This document shows, one piece after another, positions 45,102 through 53,344 of a stretch of 64,000 bases of DNA. The translations under genes and the position numbers were made by a program. The stretch spans positions 2,796,501 through 2,860,500 of the forward strand of contig NZ_CP075175.1 in the NCBI RefSeq assembly GCF_021223605.1, in the 5' to 3' direction. The stretch is from Paenibacillus sp. 481 (lineage in GTDB: Bacteria; Bacillota; Bacilli; Paenibacillales; Paenibacillaceae). How positions within the stretch are numbered: the stretch's first letter is position 1; every line of letters starts with the position of its first letter. A model generated the notes under the pieces. That model made no database searches and was not told where the DNA came from. It worked only from the letters and a program-made list of their open reading frames with translations.

Positions 45102-46535
45102 TTAAAAATTAGGGCCGTTAACACCGTCTTCCAACAAAGGGCCTTGCTCTTGTTTAGGTAAGGTTGGAGGCAACGTAGCATCGCCGGTATTTATCGCAAT
45201 TAGGGTAGGCTGTGGTCGATATGTATCTACGGATATTTTTTCGCGTGCGACTGTTTTTCCATGTACGATCTTAATGCGGTATGTTTCTACTTTGTAGCCC
45301 TTTTTCCCTTTTTGCAGTGTTTCATGTTCACCGATAGGTAGGTTCGGATTTTTAACGTACTTCACGGTCGGCTCAAGCACTTTGATCGTTTTGGTCTCCA
45401 TTTTGTAAGAAACGCTTGGGTCCATCGTTCCGAATAGTTTAATTTTCAGACGATCATTTTCCGTTGCGGTGCGAATAAGTAAGTGTTTGCCTGTTGTGTT
45501 GCGAAATCTAAAATTGATGTATCCTTCGGAAAAGGTGGCATCAAGCCCGAGTGGCAAGTACGTCACTGGGAGTGAATGATTGCGACGTTCTACAATTTCC
45601 AAGCCTGTTCTAAGAACGGCATTGTACAGCGTACTGGACACTTGGCATATGCCTCCGCCAATGCCGGGGACGAGCTTGCCGTTATAAATGACGGGTGCTT
45701 CTTTGAATCCATACCGACGTGCAGTTTCCTCGATGACATTGTTATAGTCAAATATAGCGCCTGGTTTGAGGGTCGTATCATGCACCGTTTTGGAAGCTGC
45801 TGTGACGTTATGAGTTCGGCCATCCTCTGCGATAGGAAATACAGTCGAAAACTCGATAATTTTACGATCAATCCCTTCTGCTTTCAGGGACTGTACCGTT
45901 TCAGGTGGAGAAGTAATGACAAGTGGCATTTCAATTTGGATCGTGCCGCCATTTTTCCACGCGTGTGGAATCGAAGTGCGGATAAGTTGGACGAGCTGTT
46001 GTCGGTCAATGCGATACACCTTTTTTTCCTCTACGTATTCCACTTGATCCTTTTCCGTTATCCGTCTTGTGGCGTTAATCGGCTTGCCGAAGGTCGTCAT
46101 TTCCCAAGCAGGCGTAAAGCGCTGCTTCCAGACATTATCTTCCCACCGAAAAGAAAGATGCCACTCCTGTTTGAAATCCCATCTTGCCTTGAATCGCTCC
46201 CATAACGAGCCATGTTGTAATTTGTCCAGCGAGTTCCACAATTCCCTTACTTCGTAACGCACACCTAACTGAGAGAGTGTCGTGCGAACAGGGGGTGTAT
46301 GGGCTTGCCCGAAGGCGAACACAATCGGTACGTTTTCTAATTGCTGCACACGTTCGTTTAATTGTTTACGAAACTTTTCGATAGGTGTACCTCCGATTTG
46401 CCAAGCGGACAAGCGAACTTCCGGCGGAACGGTCGTTTGTGAGACGTACGTATACGCCCATCCCCACAATGAGGTCGCAATAAGAAAGAGCAAAGCTACC
46501 GCGATAAATAGTGCATGTATTTTTTTCACGCTCAA
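45102..46535 (-). CDS. VanW-family protein with G5 domain
   Basis: 477 residues. N-terminal anchor (KKIHALFIAVALLFLIATSLWGW), a peptidoglycan-binding-like domain (about 60-220), the VanW core (TLKPGAIFDYNNVIEE, GKLVPGIGGGICQVSSTLYNAVL) and a C-terminal G5-like domain (KGKKGYKVETYRIKIVHGKTVAREK). Extracytoplasmic, cell-wall associated; molecular function unknown. I chose TTG 46535 because AGGAGGC lies 6 nt before; a longer frame to 46580 would overrun that site. Divergent from ftsE. Confidence 0.9.
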   Translation of the reverse strand: MSVKKIHALFIAVALLFLIATSLWGWAYTYVSQTTVPPEVRLSAWQIGGTPIEKFRKQLNERVQQLENVPIVFAFGQAHTPPVRTTLSQLGVRYEVRELWNSLDKLQHGSLWERFKARWDFKQEWHLSFRWEDNVWKQRFTPAWEMTTFGKPINATRRITEKDQVEYVEEKKVYRIDRQQLVQLIRTSIPHAWKNGGTIQIEMPLVITSPPETVQSLKAEGIDRKIIEFSTVFPIAEDGRTHNVTAASKTVHDTTLKPGAIFDYNNVIEETARRYGFKEAPVIYNGKLVPGIGGGICQVSSTLYNAVLRTGLEIVERRNHSLPVTYLPLGLDATFSEGYINFRFRNTTGKHLLIRTATENDRLKIKLFGTMDPSVSYKMETKTIKVLEPTVKYVKNPNLPIGEHETLQKGKKGYKVETYRIKIVHGKTVAREKISVDTYRPQPTLIAINTGDATLPPTLPKQEQGPLLEDGVNGPNF

Positions 46536-46813
46536 GAACAGCCTCCTGCCACAGAAGAAATATGATGCCGAAAGGGACAAGCTCTTGTGGCAACCAGATG
46601 CGGATGCTTGTGTAAGGCGTCCCGTACTTCTTACTATATGCTTTCCATATGCAAAACTTTACTGTTGATTTATTCGACAATTTTGGTCTTTTTGGCTCGC
46701 CGAAATGTGAGCATTTCGTTAAAACATGTTGAAATTCGCGTCGTTTTAAAGGATTTGGAAAACAAGTGTCGAATACATAAGGGCTGATCATAATGACTTG
46801 GGAAGTGATATGT
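46536..46813. other. Divergent intergenic region between VanW and ftsE
   Basis: Holds a perfect inverted repeat CGAAATG-TGAG-CATTTCG (46701-46718) of unknown role. No clear sigma-A pair was found for ftsE, though A/T-rich stretches occur at 46650-46690 and 46740-46780. Confidence 0.4.
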
Positions 46814-47500
46814 TTGATCGAAATGCAGGATGTTTGGAAAACGTACCAGGATGGATCACATGCTTTGCGTGGTGTTTCGGTGCGCATTGATAAGGACGAA
46901 TTCGTATACTTGGTTGGGCCATCTGGTGCTGGTAAATCGACTTTTATGAAATGTATTTATAGAGAAGAGTTGCCGACTAAAGGACAAATTTACGTAAACA
47001 GCTTCAATATTGGCAGATTGAAGCAGCGTAAAATTCCGTTCGTACGCCGTAACATTGGCGTTGTGTTTCAAGATTTTCGTCTGCTGCCAAAGCTGACAGC
47101 TTATGAAAATGTAGCGTTCGCAATGGAGGTTATTGAGGCTCCAACGCGTGCGATTAAGCGTCGTGTGCCTGAAGTGTTGGAGCTTGTTGGTTTGAAGCAT
47201 AAACTGAACAGCTTGCCATCGCAGTTATCGGGCGGTGAACAACAGCGTGTAGCTATTGCGCGCGCCATTGTAAACAATCCGTCTGTCATCGTAGCGGATG
47301 AGCCGACAGGCAACTTGGACCCTGAGACATCGTGGGAAATTATGAAGCTGCTAGAAGAGATTAATTACCGCGGCACAACGATTATTATGGCTACACATAA
47401 CAAAGAAATCGTAAATACGATGCGCAAGCGCGTTATTGCCATTGAGCATGGTCATATTGTTCGCGACGAAGTGCGGGGGGAATACGGCTATGACCTTTAA
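46814..47500 (+). CDS. ftsE: FtsE cell-division ABC ATPase
   Basis: ATPase of the FtsEX complex, which gates cell-wall hydrolases at the septum or side wall. 228 residues from the TTG at 46814 (GGGAAGTG upstream), giving the family start MIEMQDVWKTYQDG. Walker A GPSGAGKST, signature LSGGEQQRVAIARA, Walker B VIVADEPTGNLD. Overlaps ftsX by 11 bp. Alternative starts 46793 and 46823 cannot be fully excluded. Confidence 0.96.
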   Translation: MIEMQDVWKTYQDGSHALRGVSVRIDKDEFVYLVGPSGAGKSTFMKCIYREELPTKGQIYVNSFNIGRLKQRKIPFVRRNIGVVFQDFRLLPKLTAYENVAFAMEVIEAPTRAIKRRVPEVLELVGLKHKLNSLPSQLSGGEQQRVAIARAIVNNPSVIVADEPTGNLDPETSWEIMKLLEEINYRGTTIIMATHNKEIVNTMRKRVIAIEHGHIVRDEVRGEYGYDL

Positions 47501-48404
47501 CACAGTAACCCGTCATTTGAAAGAAGGCGGCAAAAATGTTGTTCGCAATGGTTGGATGTCATTTGCGTCCGTTAGTTCAATTGTAATTTCGCTCTTTATT
47601 TTAGGCGTGTTTATGCTGCTGTCGTTGAATGTGAATGTACTGACACAGCAGATTGAAAATCAGGTGCAAGTTCGTGTCTTTTTAAACAATATTGATAAAA
47701 AGCAAATCGAACTGTTGGAAGTGGACATCGGCAATATGTCAGAGGTAAGCAAAGTGACGTTCGTCTCGAAGGCTGACGGCATGAAGCTGTTGCAAGAAAG
47801 CTTGGGCGAGGACGGGAAAGACTTGCTAAGTGGGTATACGGATGCGACAAATCCTTTGCCGGATTCTTTTACAGTGGAAGTATATGAGCCCAAAACGATT
47901 GCTATCGTTGCCAAAAAGATAGCCGCAGTCAATGAAACGAACAGTGCAAAGCCGATCTTAAAAGTGCAGTATGGCAAAGGCACGGTAGAGAAGCTATTTA
48001 CGTTTACGGATGCGGTGGAAAGCGTCGGTCTGATTATCGTAATCGGTCTGGGTATTACGGCGATGTTCCTCATTTCCAATACGATTAAAGTTACGATAAT
48101 GGCGCGTCAGCGTGAAATTAGCATCATGAAGCTGGTCGGAGCGACAAATTCATTTATTCGTTGGCCGTTCTTTATCGAGGGAGCTTTGCTCGGTTTGCTC
48201 GGTTCACTCGTGACAATTGGAATTTTGTTTTTTGGCTATTATCGACTTGTGTACGCTACTAATATCGAAATGGGTCTGATGATGATCAAGTTGCTTCCGT
48301 TGCAGGACATTTGGTTATCAGTAGGCGGTATTATTTTAGGTCTAGGTGTCGTGATCGGCATTTGGGGAAGTATGATTTCGATTCGTAAATTTTTAAAAGT
48401 GTAA
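47490..48404 (+). CDS. ftsX: FtsX cell-division ABC permease
   Basis: Membrane half of FtsEX. 304 residues with a cytoplasmic N-terminus (TFNTVTRHLKEGGKNVVRNGW), a first transmembrane segment (VISLFILGVFMLLSLNVNV), a large external loop (about 45-165), then three more segments (GLIIVIGLGITAMFLISNTIK and others). The start lies inside ftsE. The downstream M23 protein with a long coiled coil is the expected partner. Confidence 0.95.
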   Translation: MTFNTVTRHLKEGGKNVVRNGWMSFASVSSIVISLFILGVFMLLSLNVNVLTQQIENQVQVRVFLNNIDKKQIELLEVDIGNMSEVSKVTFVSKADGMKLLQESLGEDGKDLLSGYTDATNPLPDSFTVEVYEPKTIAIVAKKIAAVNETNSAKPILKVQYGKGTVEKLFTFTDAVESVGLIIVIGLGITAMFLISNTIKVTIMARQREISIMKLVGATNSFIRWPFFIEGALLGLLGSLVTIGILFFGYYRLVYATNIEMGLMMIKLLPLQDIWLSVGGIILGLGVVIGIWGSMISIRKFLKV

Positions 48405-48424
48405 CGGCTCAGATGGGAGGAACC

Positions 48425-49684
48425 ATGTTCATGCAGCAACAGCACAACAAGTGGAAGCGAAAATATGCTGGGCTTCTTGTCAGCTTTGCCATCCTGTTTA
48501 CTATGGCACCACCATCAGCAGGAGCAGCATCAGAATTAGATAAAGTAAATAAACAAATTAAGCAGATCCAACGTGAAAGATGGGCTGCTGAAAAAAAGAA
48601 GCAAGCGTCAGAGCAGCAAGTGGCGCAGGCAGAGAAGCAAATCATCAAGACTGAGGCGGATTTGCAATATGTGAACAATCTTATTAACTCCGAAACGAAG
48701 AAAATGTACGAACTGTCGGGGCAAATCGATGACACGGAGTATAAATTAGAAGAGGCGGCTCTTGAAGTTGAGGAACTAAATTCACGAATCAAATCGCGTG
48801 AAAAGTTGCTTGATTCACGTGTGAGTTTAATGTACACCAACGGGTTCGTGTCCTATTTAGACGTCTTATTCAATGCGACAAGCTTCTCCGACTTCTTGGA
48901 TCGAATCGACTCTTTGCAACTGATCGTATCGCAGGATAAAGAGATTTTAGAGGTTCAACGACAAGAAAAGCAGTTGAGTGCAGCAAAGAAGCAGGAAATC
49001 GAAGTTGATTTGAAGCACTTGGAGCTGCTGTATACGAAGCGGGACAAGACGAAGCGCGAATTGATGATCAAGCAAAAAGAGAAAAAAGTCATGATTGCTG
49101 GCTATCAGGAGCAAAAAGAAAGTGCGCATGGAGCGTCCGAAGAACAGGATCGCATGTTGATGGACTTTGCCAAGAAGCGCGCAGAGTTGTATGATAAAAA
49201 AAATCGTCTCATAGAAAAGAGCAGGAAAGCCAAGGCGATCGCGGGCGCGAATACGAAGAAAAGTACAAGATACACGTATACGGGTGGTAAACTCGGTATG
49301 CCGTTACAGAGCAAGCATTATATATCATCGGGATTTGGCGGTCGAAGAGATCCGATTTCAGGCAGACGTGGTGCATTCCACGGCGGACTGGATATGGCAG
49401 CTCCACGTGGTACGGCGATTCATGCTGCTGAGAACGGTGTTGTAACCGTAGCAGGATGGCAAGGTGGCTTCGGTAATACGGTCATCATTAACCACGGCAA
49501 TAATTTGTGGACTCTTTATGCACATATTGATAGAGGCGGCATATTAGTATCAGAGGGCCAAGAGGTCAAACGTGGTCAACAAATCGCGAAGGTAGGGACA
49601 ACAGGCTATTCGACGGGATACCACTTGCATTTTGAAGTGCGTGTAAATGGAGAACGAGTCGACCCTGCAAATTATCTCAAATAA
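48425..49684 (+). CDS. M23 peptidase with N-terminal coiled coil (FtsEX-activated type)
   Basis: Putative peptidoglycan hydrolase. 419 residues: signal peptide (LLVSFAILFTMAPPSAGAAS), a long coiled coil from about 40 to 260 (LDKVNKQIKQIQRE, LEEAALEVEELNSRIKSR), then a LytM/M23 domain with HGGLDMAAPRGT and GYHLHFEVRVNG carrying the zinc ligands. This is the EnvC/PcsB-like layout. Position after ftsEX suggests direct control by that complex. GGGAGG precedes the ATG at 48425; 48431 is also possible. Confidence 0.93.
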   Translation: MFMQQQHNKWKRKYAGLLVSFAILFTMAPPSAGAASELDKVNKQIKQIQRERWAAEKKKQASEQQVAQAEKQIIKTEADLQYVNNLINSETKKMYELSGQIDDTEYKLEEAALEVEELNSRIKSREKLLDSRVSLMYTNGFVSYLDVLFNATSFSDFLDRIDSLQLIVSQDKEILEVQRQEKQLSAAKKQEIEVDLKHLELLYTKRDKTKRELMIKQKEKKVMIAGYQEQKESAHGASEEQDRMLMDFAKKRAELYDKKNRLIEKSRKAKAIAGANTKKSTRYTYTGGKLGMPLQSKHYISSGFGGRRDPISGRRGAFHGGLDMAAPRGTAIHAAENGVVTVAGWQGGFGNTVIINHGNNLWTLYAHIDRGGILVSEGQEVKRGQQIAKVGTTGYSTGYHLHFEVRVNGERVDPANYLK

Positions 49685-49760
49685 TGTTGAACGAATATGC
49701 ATATACTAATAAGGATTGAACAAACGCAGACAAGTTGGATTTGACGAAGGCGGTGATCTG

Positions 49761-51203
49761 ATGGCGTTCAAAGGACGAACAGTTGCGCTCCTCGTAGGAG
49801 CAGCAGTACTTGTAAGCAGTACATTGACGATGACAGCAATGGATTTGCCCATATTTGCAAGCGGAGGACAAGCTAGCGCGAACAGTACCGGATTATCGCA
49901 GCCAGAACTGCATAAGCTGAATGCGGCGCTGTCCATTATCGAGAGTAAATACTATACACCGGTGGATCGCGAGAAGCTGGTGAATGGGGCTGTGCATGGC
50001 ATGATTTCGTCGCTTGATGATCCGTATTCCTCTTATATGGAGAAGGAAGAGGCGGAGCAGTTTAATACGAGTATCGAGGGCGCTTTTACAGGCATCGGTG
50101 CTGAAGTGACGACTGAAAATGGTCAAGTAACCGTTATTTCGCCGATTAAAGGCTCGCCTGCTGAAAAGGCGGGTGTTCGTCCGAAAGACGTGCTGTTGTC
50201 TGTTAACGGTGAGAGCTTAAAAGGGAAGACGTTAAGCGAAGCAGTAGCCAAGATTCGTGGACCGAAAGGGACAAAAGCGAAGCTTGAGGTATTGCGGAGT
50301 GGTATTTCGAAACCAATCGAAATCGAGGTCGTGCGTGACCAGGTAGATATGGAAACGGTATATCCGAAAATGATGGACGGTCAAATCGGATACATTGAAG
50401 TCCGCCAATTTGCCATGAACACGCACAAGCGGTTCGAGGAAGAATTGGTGAAGCTAGAGAAGCAAGGTATGAAAGGACTCATTATTGATGTACGGAACAA
50501 TCCAGGTGGTGTACTGGAAGTCGTACAGGATATGACAGAGCACTTTGTACCGAAAGGCAAATTAATTAATCAGGTTGAATACCGCAATAAGGAGCGCGAC
50601 AAATTCGTCTCCAAAGGTACGGACAAAGTTAAACCGTATCCGATTGCGGTGTTGACGAATAAAGGCAGTGCCAGCGCATCGGAAATTATCGCAAGTGCGT
50701 TGAAGGAATCAGCTGGAGCGAAAATCGTGGGTGAGCATACGTTCGGCAAAGGAACGGTGCAATCCAGCTACACGACGAAGGCAGCTGAGGGCAGTCTCAT
50801 TAAGGTGACTATTGCGAAATGGCTTACGCCAGAAGGCAATTGGATACATCAAAAGGGGCTTGAGCCCGACGTTTCGGTTCAGCAGCCAGATTTCTATCAT
50901 GCAGCTCCTGTCTCGCGTGAGAAGACGTTGAAGCTTGATATGAATGATGCCGATGTGAAAAATGTGCAAGTGATCTTGAACGGACTGGATTATAAAACGG
51001 ACCGTAAAGATGGCTATTTCTCACAAGGAACGGCTACTGCGTTGAAACAGTTCCAACGCGCGCATAAGCTGTCTGAAACAGGCGAAGTCGATGCAAAGAC
51101 AGCCGAGCAGCTGGAGCAGGCGATTCTGGTAGCGATGAGAGAAACGAAAAACGACAAGCAGTTGCAGAAGGCAGTTGAAACACTGCAGAAGGAAATTCGC
51201 TAA
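49761..51203 (+). CDS. S41 carboxy-terminal processing protease (CtpA/CtpB type)
   Basis: 480 residues. Signal or anchor (GRTVALLVGAAVLVSSTLTMTAM), then a PDZ domain (about 100-180, FTGIGAEVTTENGQVTVISPIK), the catalytic region with KGSASASEIIASALKES (Ser) and GKGTVQS (Lys), and a C-terminal peptidoglycan-binding domain (about 415-470, DYKTDRKDGYFSQGTATALKQFQ). In B. subtilis the neighbour CtpB cleaves SpoIVFA during sporulation. The ATG at 49761 has AAGGCGG upstream; a TTG at 49716 is less likely. Confidence 0.94.
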   Translation: MAFKGRTVALLVGAAVLVSSTLTMTAMDLPIFASGGQASANSTGLSQPELHKLNAALSIIESKYYTPVDREKLVNGAVHGMISSLDDPYSSYMEKEEAEQFNTSIEGAFTGIGAEVTTENGQVTVISPIKGSPAEKAGVRPKDVLLSVNGESLKGKTLSEAVAKIRGPKGTKAKLEVLRSGISKPIEIEVVRDQVDMETVYPKMMDGQIGYIEVRQFAMNTHKRFEEELVKLEKQGMKGLIIDVRNNPGGVLEVVQDMTEHFVPKGKLINQVEYRNKERDKFVSKGTDKVKPYPIAVLTNKGSASASEIIASALKESAGAKIVGEHTFGKGTVQSSYTTKAAEGSLIKVTIAKWLTPEGNWIHQKGLEPDVSVQQPDFYHAAPVSREKTLKLDMNDADVKNVQVILNGLDYKTDRKDGYFSQGTATALKQFQRAHKLSETGEVDAKTAEQLEQAILVAMRETKNDKQLQKAVETLQKEIR

Positions 51204-51377
51204 CTGTCGTCGAATACATGGAAGGTCGCAAGCTTCGGCTTCGGCCTTCTTTGCTGTTTCGAAATGATAGGTGCATTACAGGCATAGCCTTGCGTATTGT
51301 GCGTCGCTCGAACAATGCTGTGTGAGGCGTGGGATATAGAGAAAGCACAACAATAGAGGAAGAAAGGAGCGGATGAG

Positions 51378-52946
51378 GTGGAACTCGCAACCGAAATCGT
51401 CTATCAGGTGGCGGGAGCTTTATTACAGTGGCTGCTGTCGCCTTTTTACTGGCTGTCCATGCTGTTTATTGCTCTGTATTACAGGCGGCAAATTGTGATG
51501 GAACGCAGATTGTTTGCGGTGAAAATGCGCAGTTGGATCGAACAAACTTGGCATACGATGTTAGGTGGATTAATCGCGGGTCTAATCGTATCTGCAGCCG
51601 TGATCGGGCTAGGAATTACATTTTCGCGTGAGATTATGTTTGTTCTATGGGGACTAGCGCTATTATTTATGCTCATAAGAGTACGGTTTCTTTGCTTGGC
51701 TTATGCAGCGGGTGCGCTCGCGCTCATTCAGATGGGTCTAAATGTGTTCGCTCAAGGCTGGGTGCCTGAGGGATGGATGGGCACCGCGGTTCATGCGGTG
51801 CGCACGTTTGATGCTGCTGGGCTGCTTGTGCTAGTTGCGCTGCTGCACGCAGCAGAGGCGTGGTTGATTCGCAAGCAGGCAGTGCGCTTCGCTAGTCCTC
51901 TCTTCTTGGAGAGCAAGCGGGGGCGTATCGTCGGAGCGTACCAAATGCAGAGCATGTGGCCTGTGCCGCTATTTATGTTATTTCCGACGATGACTGCGGG
52001 AACAACGATACCGTGGACGCCGCTGTTTGGTGGCGATGTATGGCTCCAAGGGTGGAGCGTAATCGCATTCCCGATCGTGATCGGCTTCTCCGAGCTGACG
52101 TTTACACGGCTACCGCAGGAAAAGGCGTCTGTTAGCGCTTCGAGGCTATTCGCTTACGCAGCTGTGCTGCTGGCGCTTGGCTTAGCAGCTAAGTTCTGGG
52201 CGCCGTTACTGCCTGTAGCGGCTATAATGGCTGTGGTGCTGCACGAAGGGCTAATCTGGTTTAGCCGCCGTGAGGAGATTGAGCGCAGCCCGATATTTAC
52301 GCATGACGGTCGTGGCTTGCGCGTGTTGGCGGTACTGCCGGATAGTCCGGCGGCTGAGCTTGGTATTCGCACTGGCGAAGTTATTGTGAGGGCGAACGGG
52401 ATTCAGGTACGCACGAAGGAGCAGTTGCATCAGGCGCTGCGTGCCAATGCTGCTTTTTGCAAGCTTGAGGTGCTGAATTACGCAGGCGAGGTGCGCTTTT
52501 TGCAGCGAGCGCTATATGCGGGCGAGCATCACCAATTAGGGGCGCTGCTGGCGCCGGACAACCGCGTATCGTATGTCGCGGTTGCACGTCAGCCTTCGCT
52601 GTTCGCACTGCTACTCGTTGCGCCTTGGCGGCAAGCGAGAAATAGAAAGGCGGAGCGTGCTGACGAGCAGGTAGCAGCCACCTCTGAAATGGCGGATTCG
52701 GGTGGTGTAGCGATTGTATCAGAGGTGAGCAGCTTGGATAGCTCATACAACTCACATAGCTCGAATAGTCTAGATAGCTCGGATATCCCGGGTGGTATGG
52801 GTAGCTCGGGAAGCCGGGATAGCCTAAGTAGCCCGGATAGCTTAAGTAGTTCGAGTAGCGAAGAAACTACGCAGCCCCTACCACGACGTGGAGCTAACAA
52901 AGGGAAAAAACAGGACGGCGGAGCAGAGGTTAGCTCGTCGGTCTAA
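51378..52946 (+). CDS. minJ: MinJ-like PDZ membrane protein with Ser-rich tail
   Basis: 522 residues. About seven hydrophobic segments in the first 300 residues, then a PDZ domain (about 310-375, LRVLAVLPDSPAAELGIRTGEVIV) and a tail that from about 450 is Ser/Asp-rich. MinJ bridges DivIVA and MinD and sits next to ctpB in B. subtilis, as here; MinJ there is about 400 residues. GTG 51378 follows AGGAG by 8 nt. The tail is a low-complexity extension. Assignment is by topology and position. Confidence 0.8.
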   Translation: MELATEIVYQVAGALLQWLLSPFYWLSMLFIALYYRRQIVMERRLFAVKMRSWIEQTWHTMLGGLIAGLIVSAAVIGLGITFSREIMFVLWGLALLFMLIRVRFLCLAYAAGALALIQMGLNVFAQGWVPEGWMGTAVHAVRTFDAAGLLVLVALLHAAEAWLIRKQAVRFASPLFLESKRGRIVGAYQMQSMWPVPLFMLFPTMTAGTTIPWTPLFGGDVWLQGWSVIAFPIVIGFSELTFTRLPQEKASVSASRLFAYAAVLLALGLAAKFWAPLLPVAAIMAVVLHEGLIWFSRREEIERSPIFTHDGRGLRVLAVLPDSPAAELGIRTGEVIVRANGIQVRTKEQLHQALRANAAFCKLEVLNYAGEVRFLQRALYAGEHHQLGALLAPDNRVSYVAVARQPSLFALLLVAPWRQARNRKAERADEQVAATSEMADSGGVAIVSEVSSLDSSYNSHSSNSLDSSDIPGGMGSSGSRDSLSSPDSLSSSSSEETTQPLPRRGANKGKKQDGGAEVSSSV

Positions 52947-52950
52947 TAAC

Positions 52951-52997
52951 AAACGCACAAGTACGTACCGGAATGGTACAAACTTGTGCGTTTCTTT
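52951..52997. terminator. Hairpin terminator between minJ and the convergent ABC genes
   Basis: AAACGCACAAG (52951-52961) pairs with CTTGTGCGTTT (52983-52993), with an inner GTACC/GGTAC stem. T-rich sequence follows in both directions, so it may serve both convergent genes. Confidence 0.85.
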
Positions 52998-53069
52998 GTT
53001 CCGCATATGTGATATAGTATGTGTCCCATGTATATGAACGGACCATGACACAGTATGAATCTTTTTTTA

Positions 53070-53280
53070 TTGTCCACATGTGCAACCTAAACGAGCAAAC
53101 GTTGCTCAGTTGTTAACTGTGGACAACATTTTTGAAAACGAATAAATTGTATACAGACTTGTTAACAATCTGTTGATAATGTGGTTAACATTGTGTATAA
53201 CTCGAATATTACTGTGAGTAAACTGTGAGTGACTGACTTTTTCACCATCCGATACGTGTCAAAAAGGCAAGTTATGCACG
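53070..53280. other. Cluster of DnaA-box-like 9-mers in a convergent intergenic region
   Basis: Five sites: TTGTCCACA (53070-53078), TGTGGACAA (53118-53126), TGTTGATAA (53171-53179), TGTGTATAA (53192-53200, an exact TTATNCACA in reverse) and TTATGCACG (53272-53280). Three GTTAAC palindromes lie among them. No gene fits in 52998-53344. Confidence 0.5.
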
Positions 53281-53344
53281 CGTTTTCAACAAAAGGTGAG
53301 TAACTAGTTATTTATTTTGTAAACGTTCTCTATTTATTAACAGG

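Noticed and set aside
45576-46205. 209-residue frame antisense to the VanW gene
   Set aside because: The VanW frame has recognisable domains and start signals; this one does not.
53000-53344. The chromosomal replication origin
   Set aside because: DnaA-box-like sites occur but dnaA, dnaN or other origin neighbours are absent.
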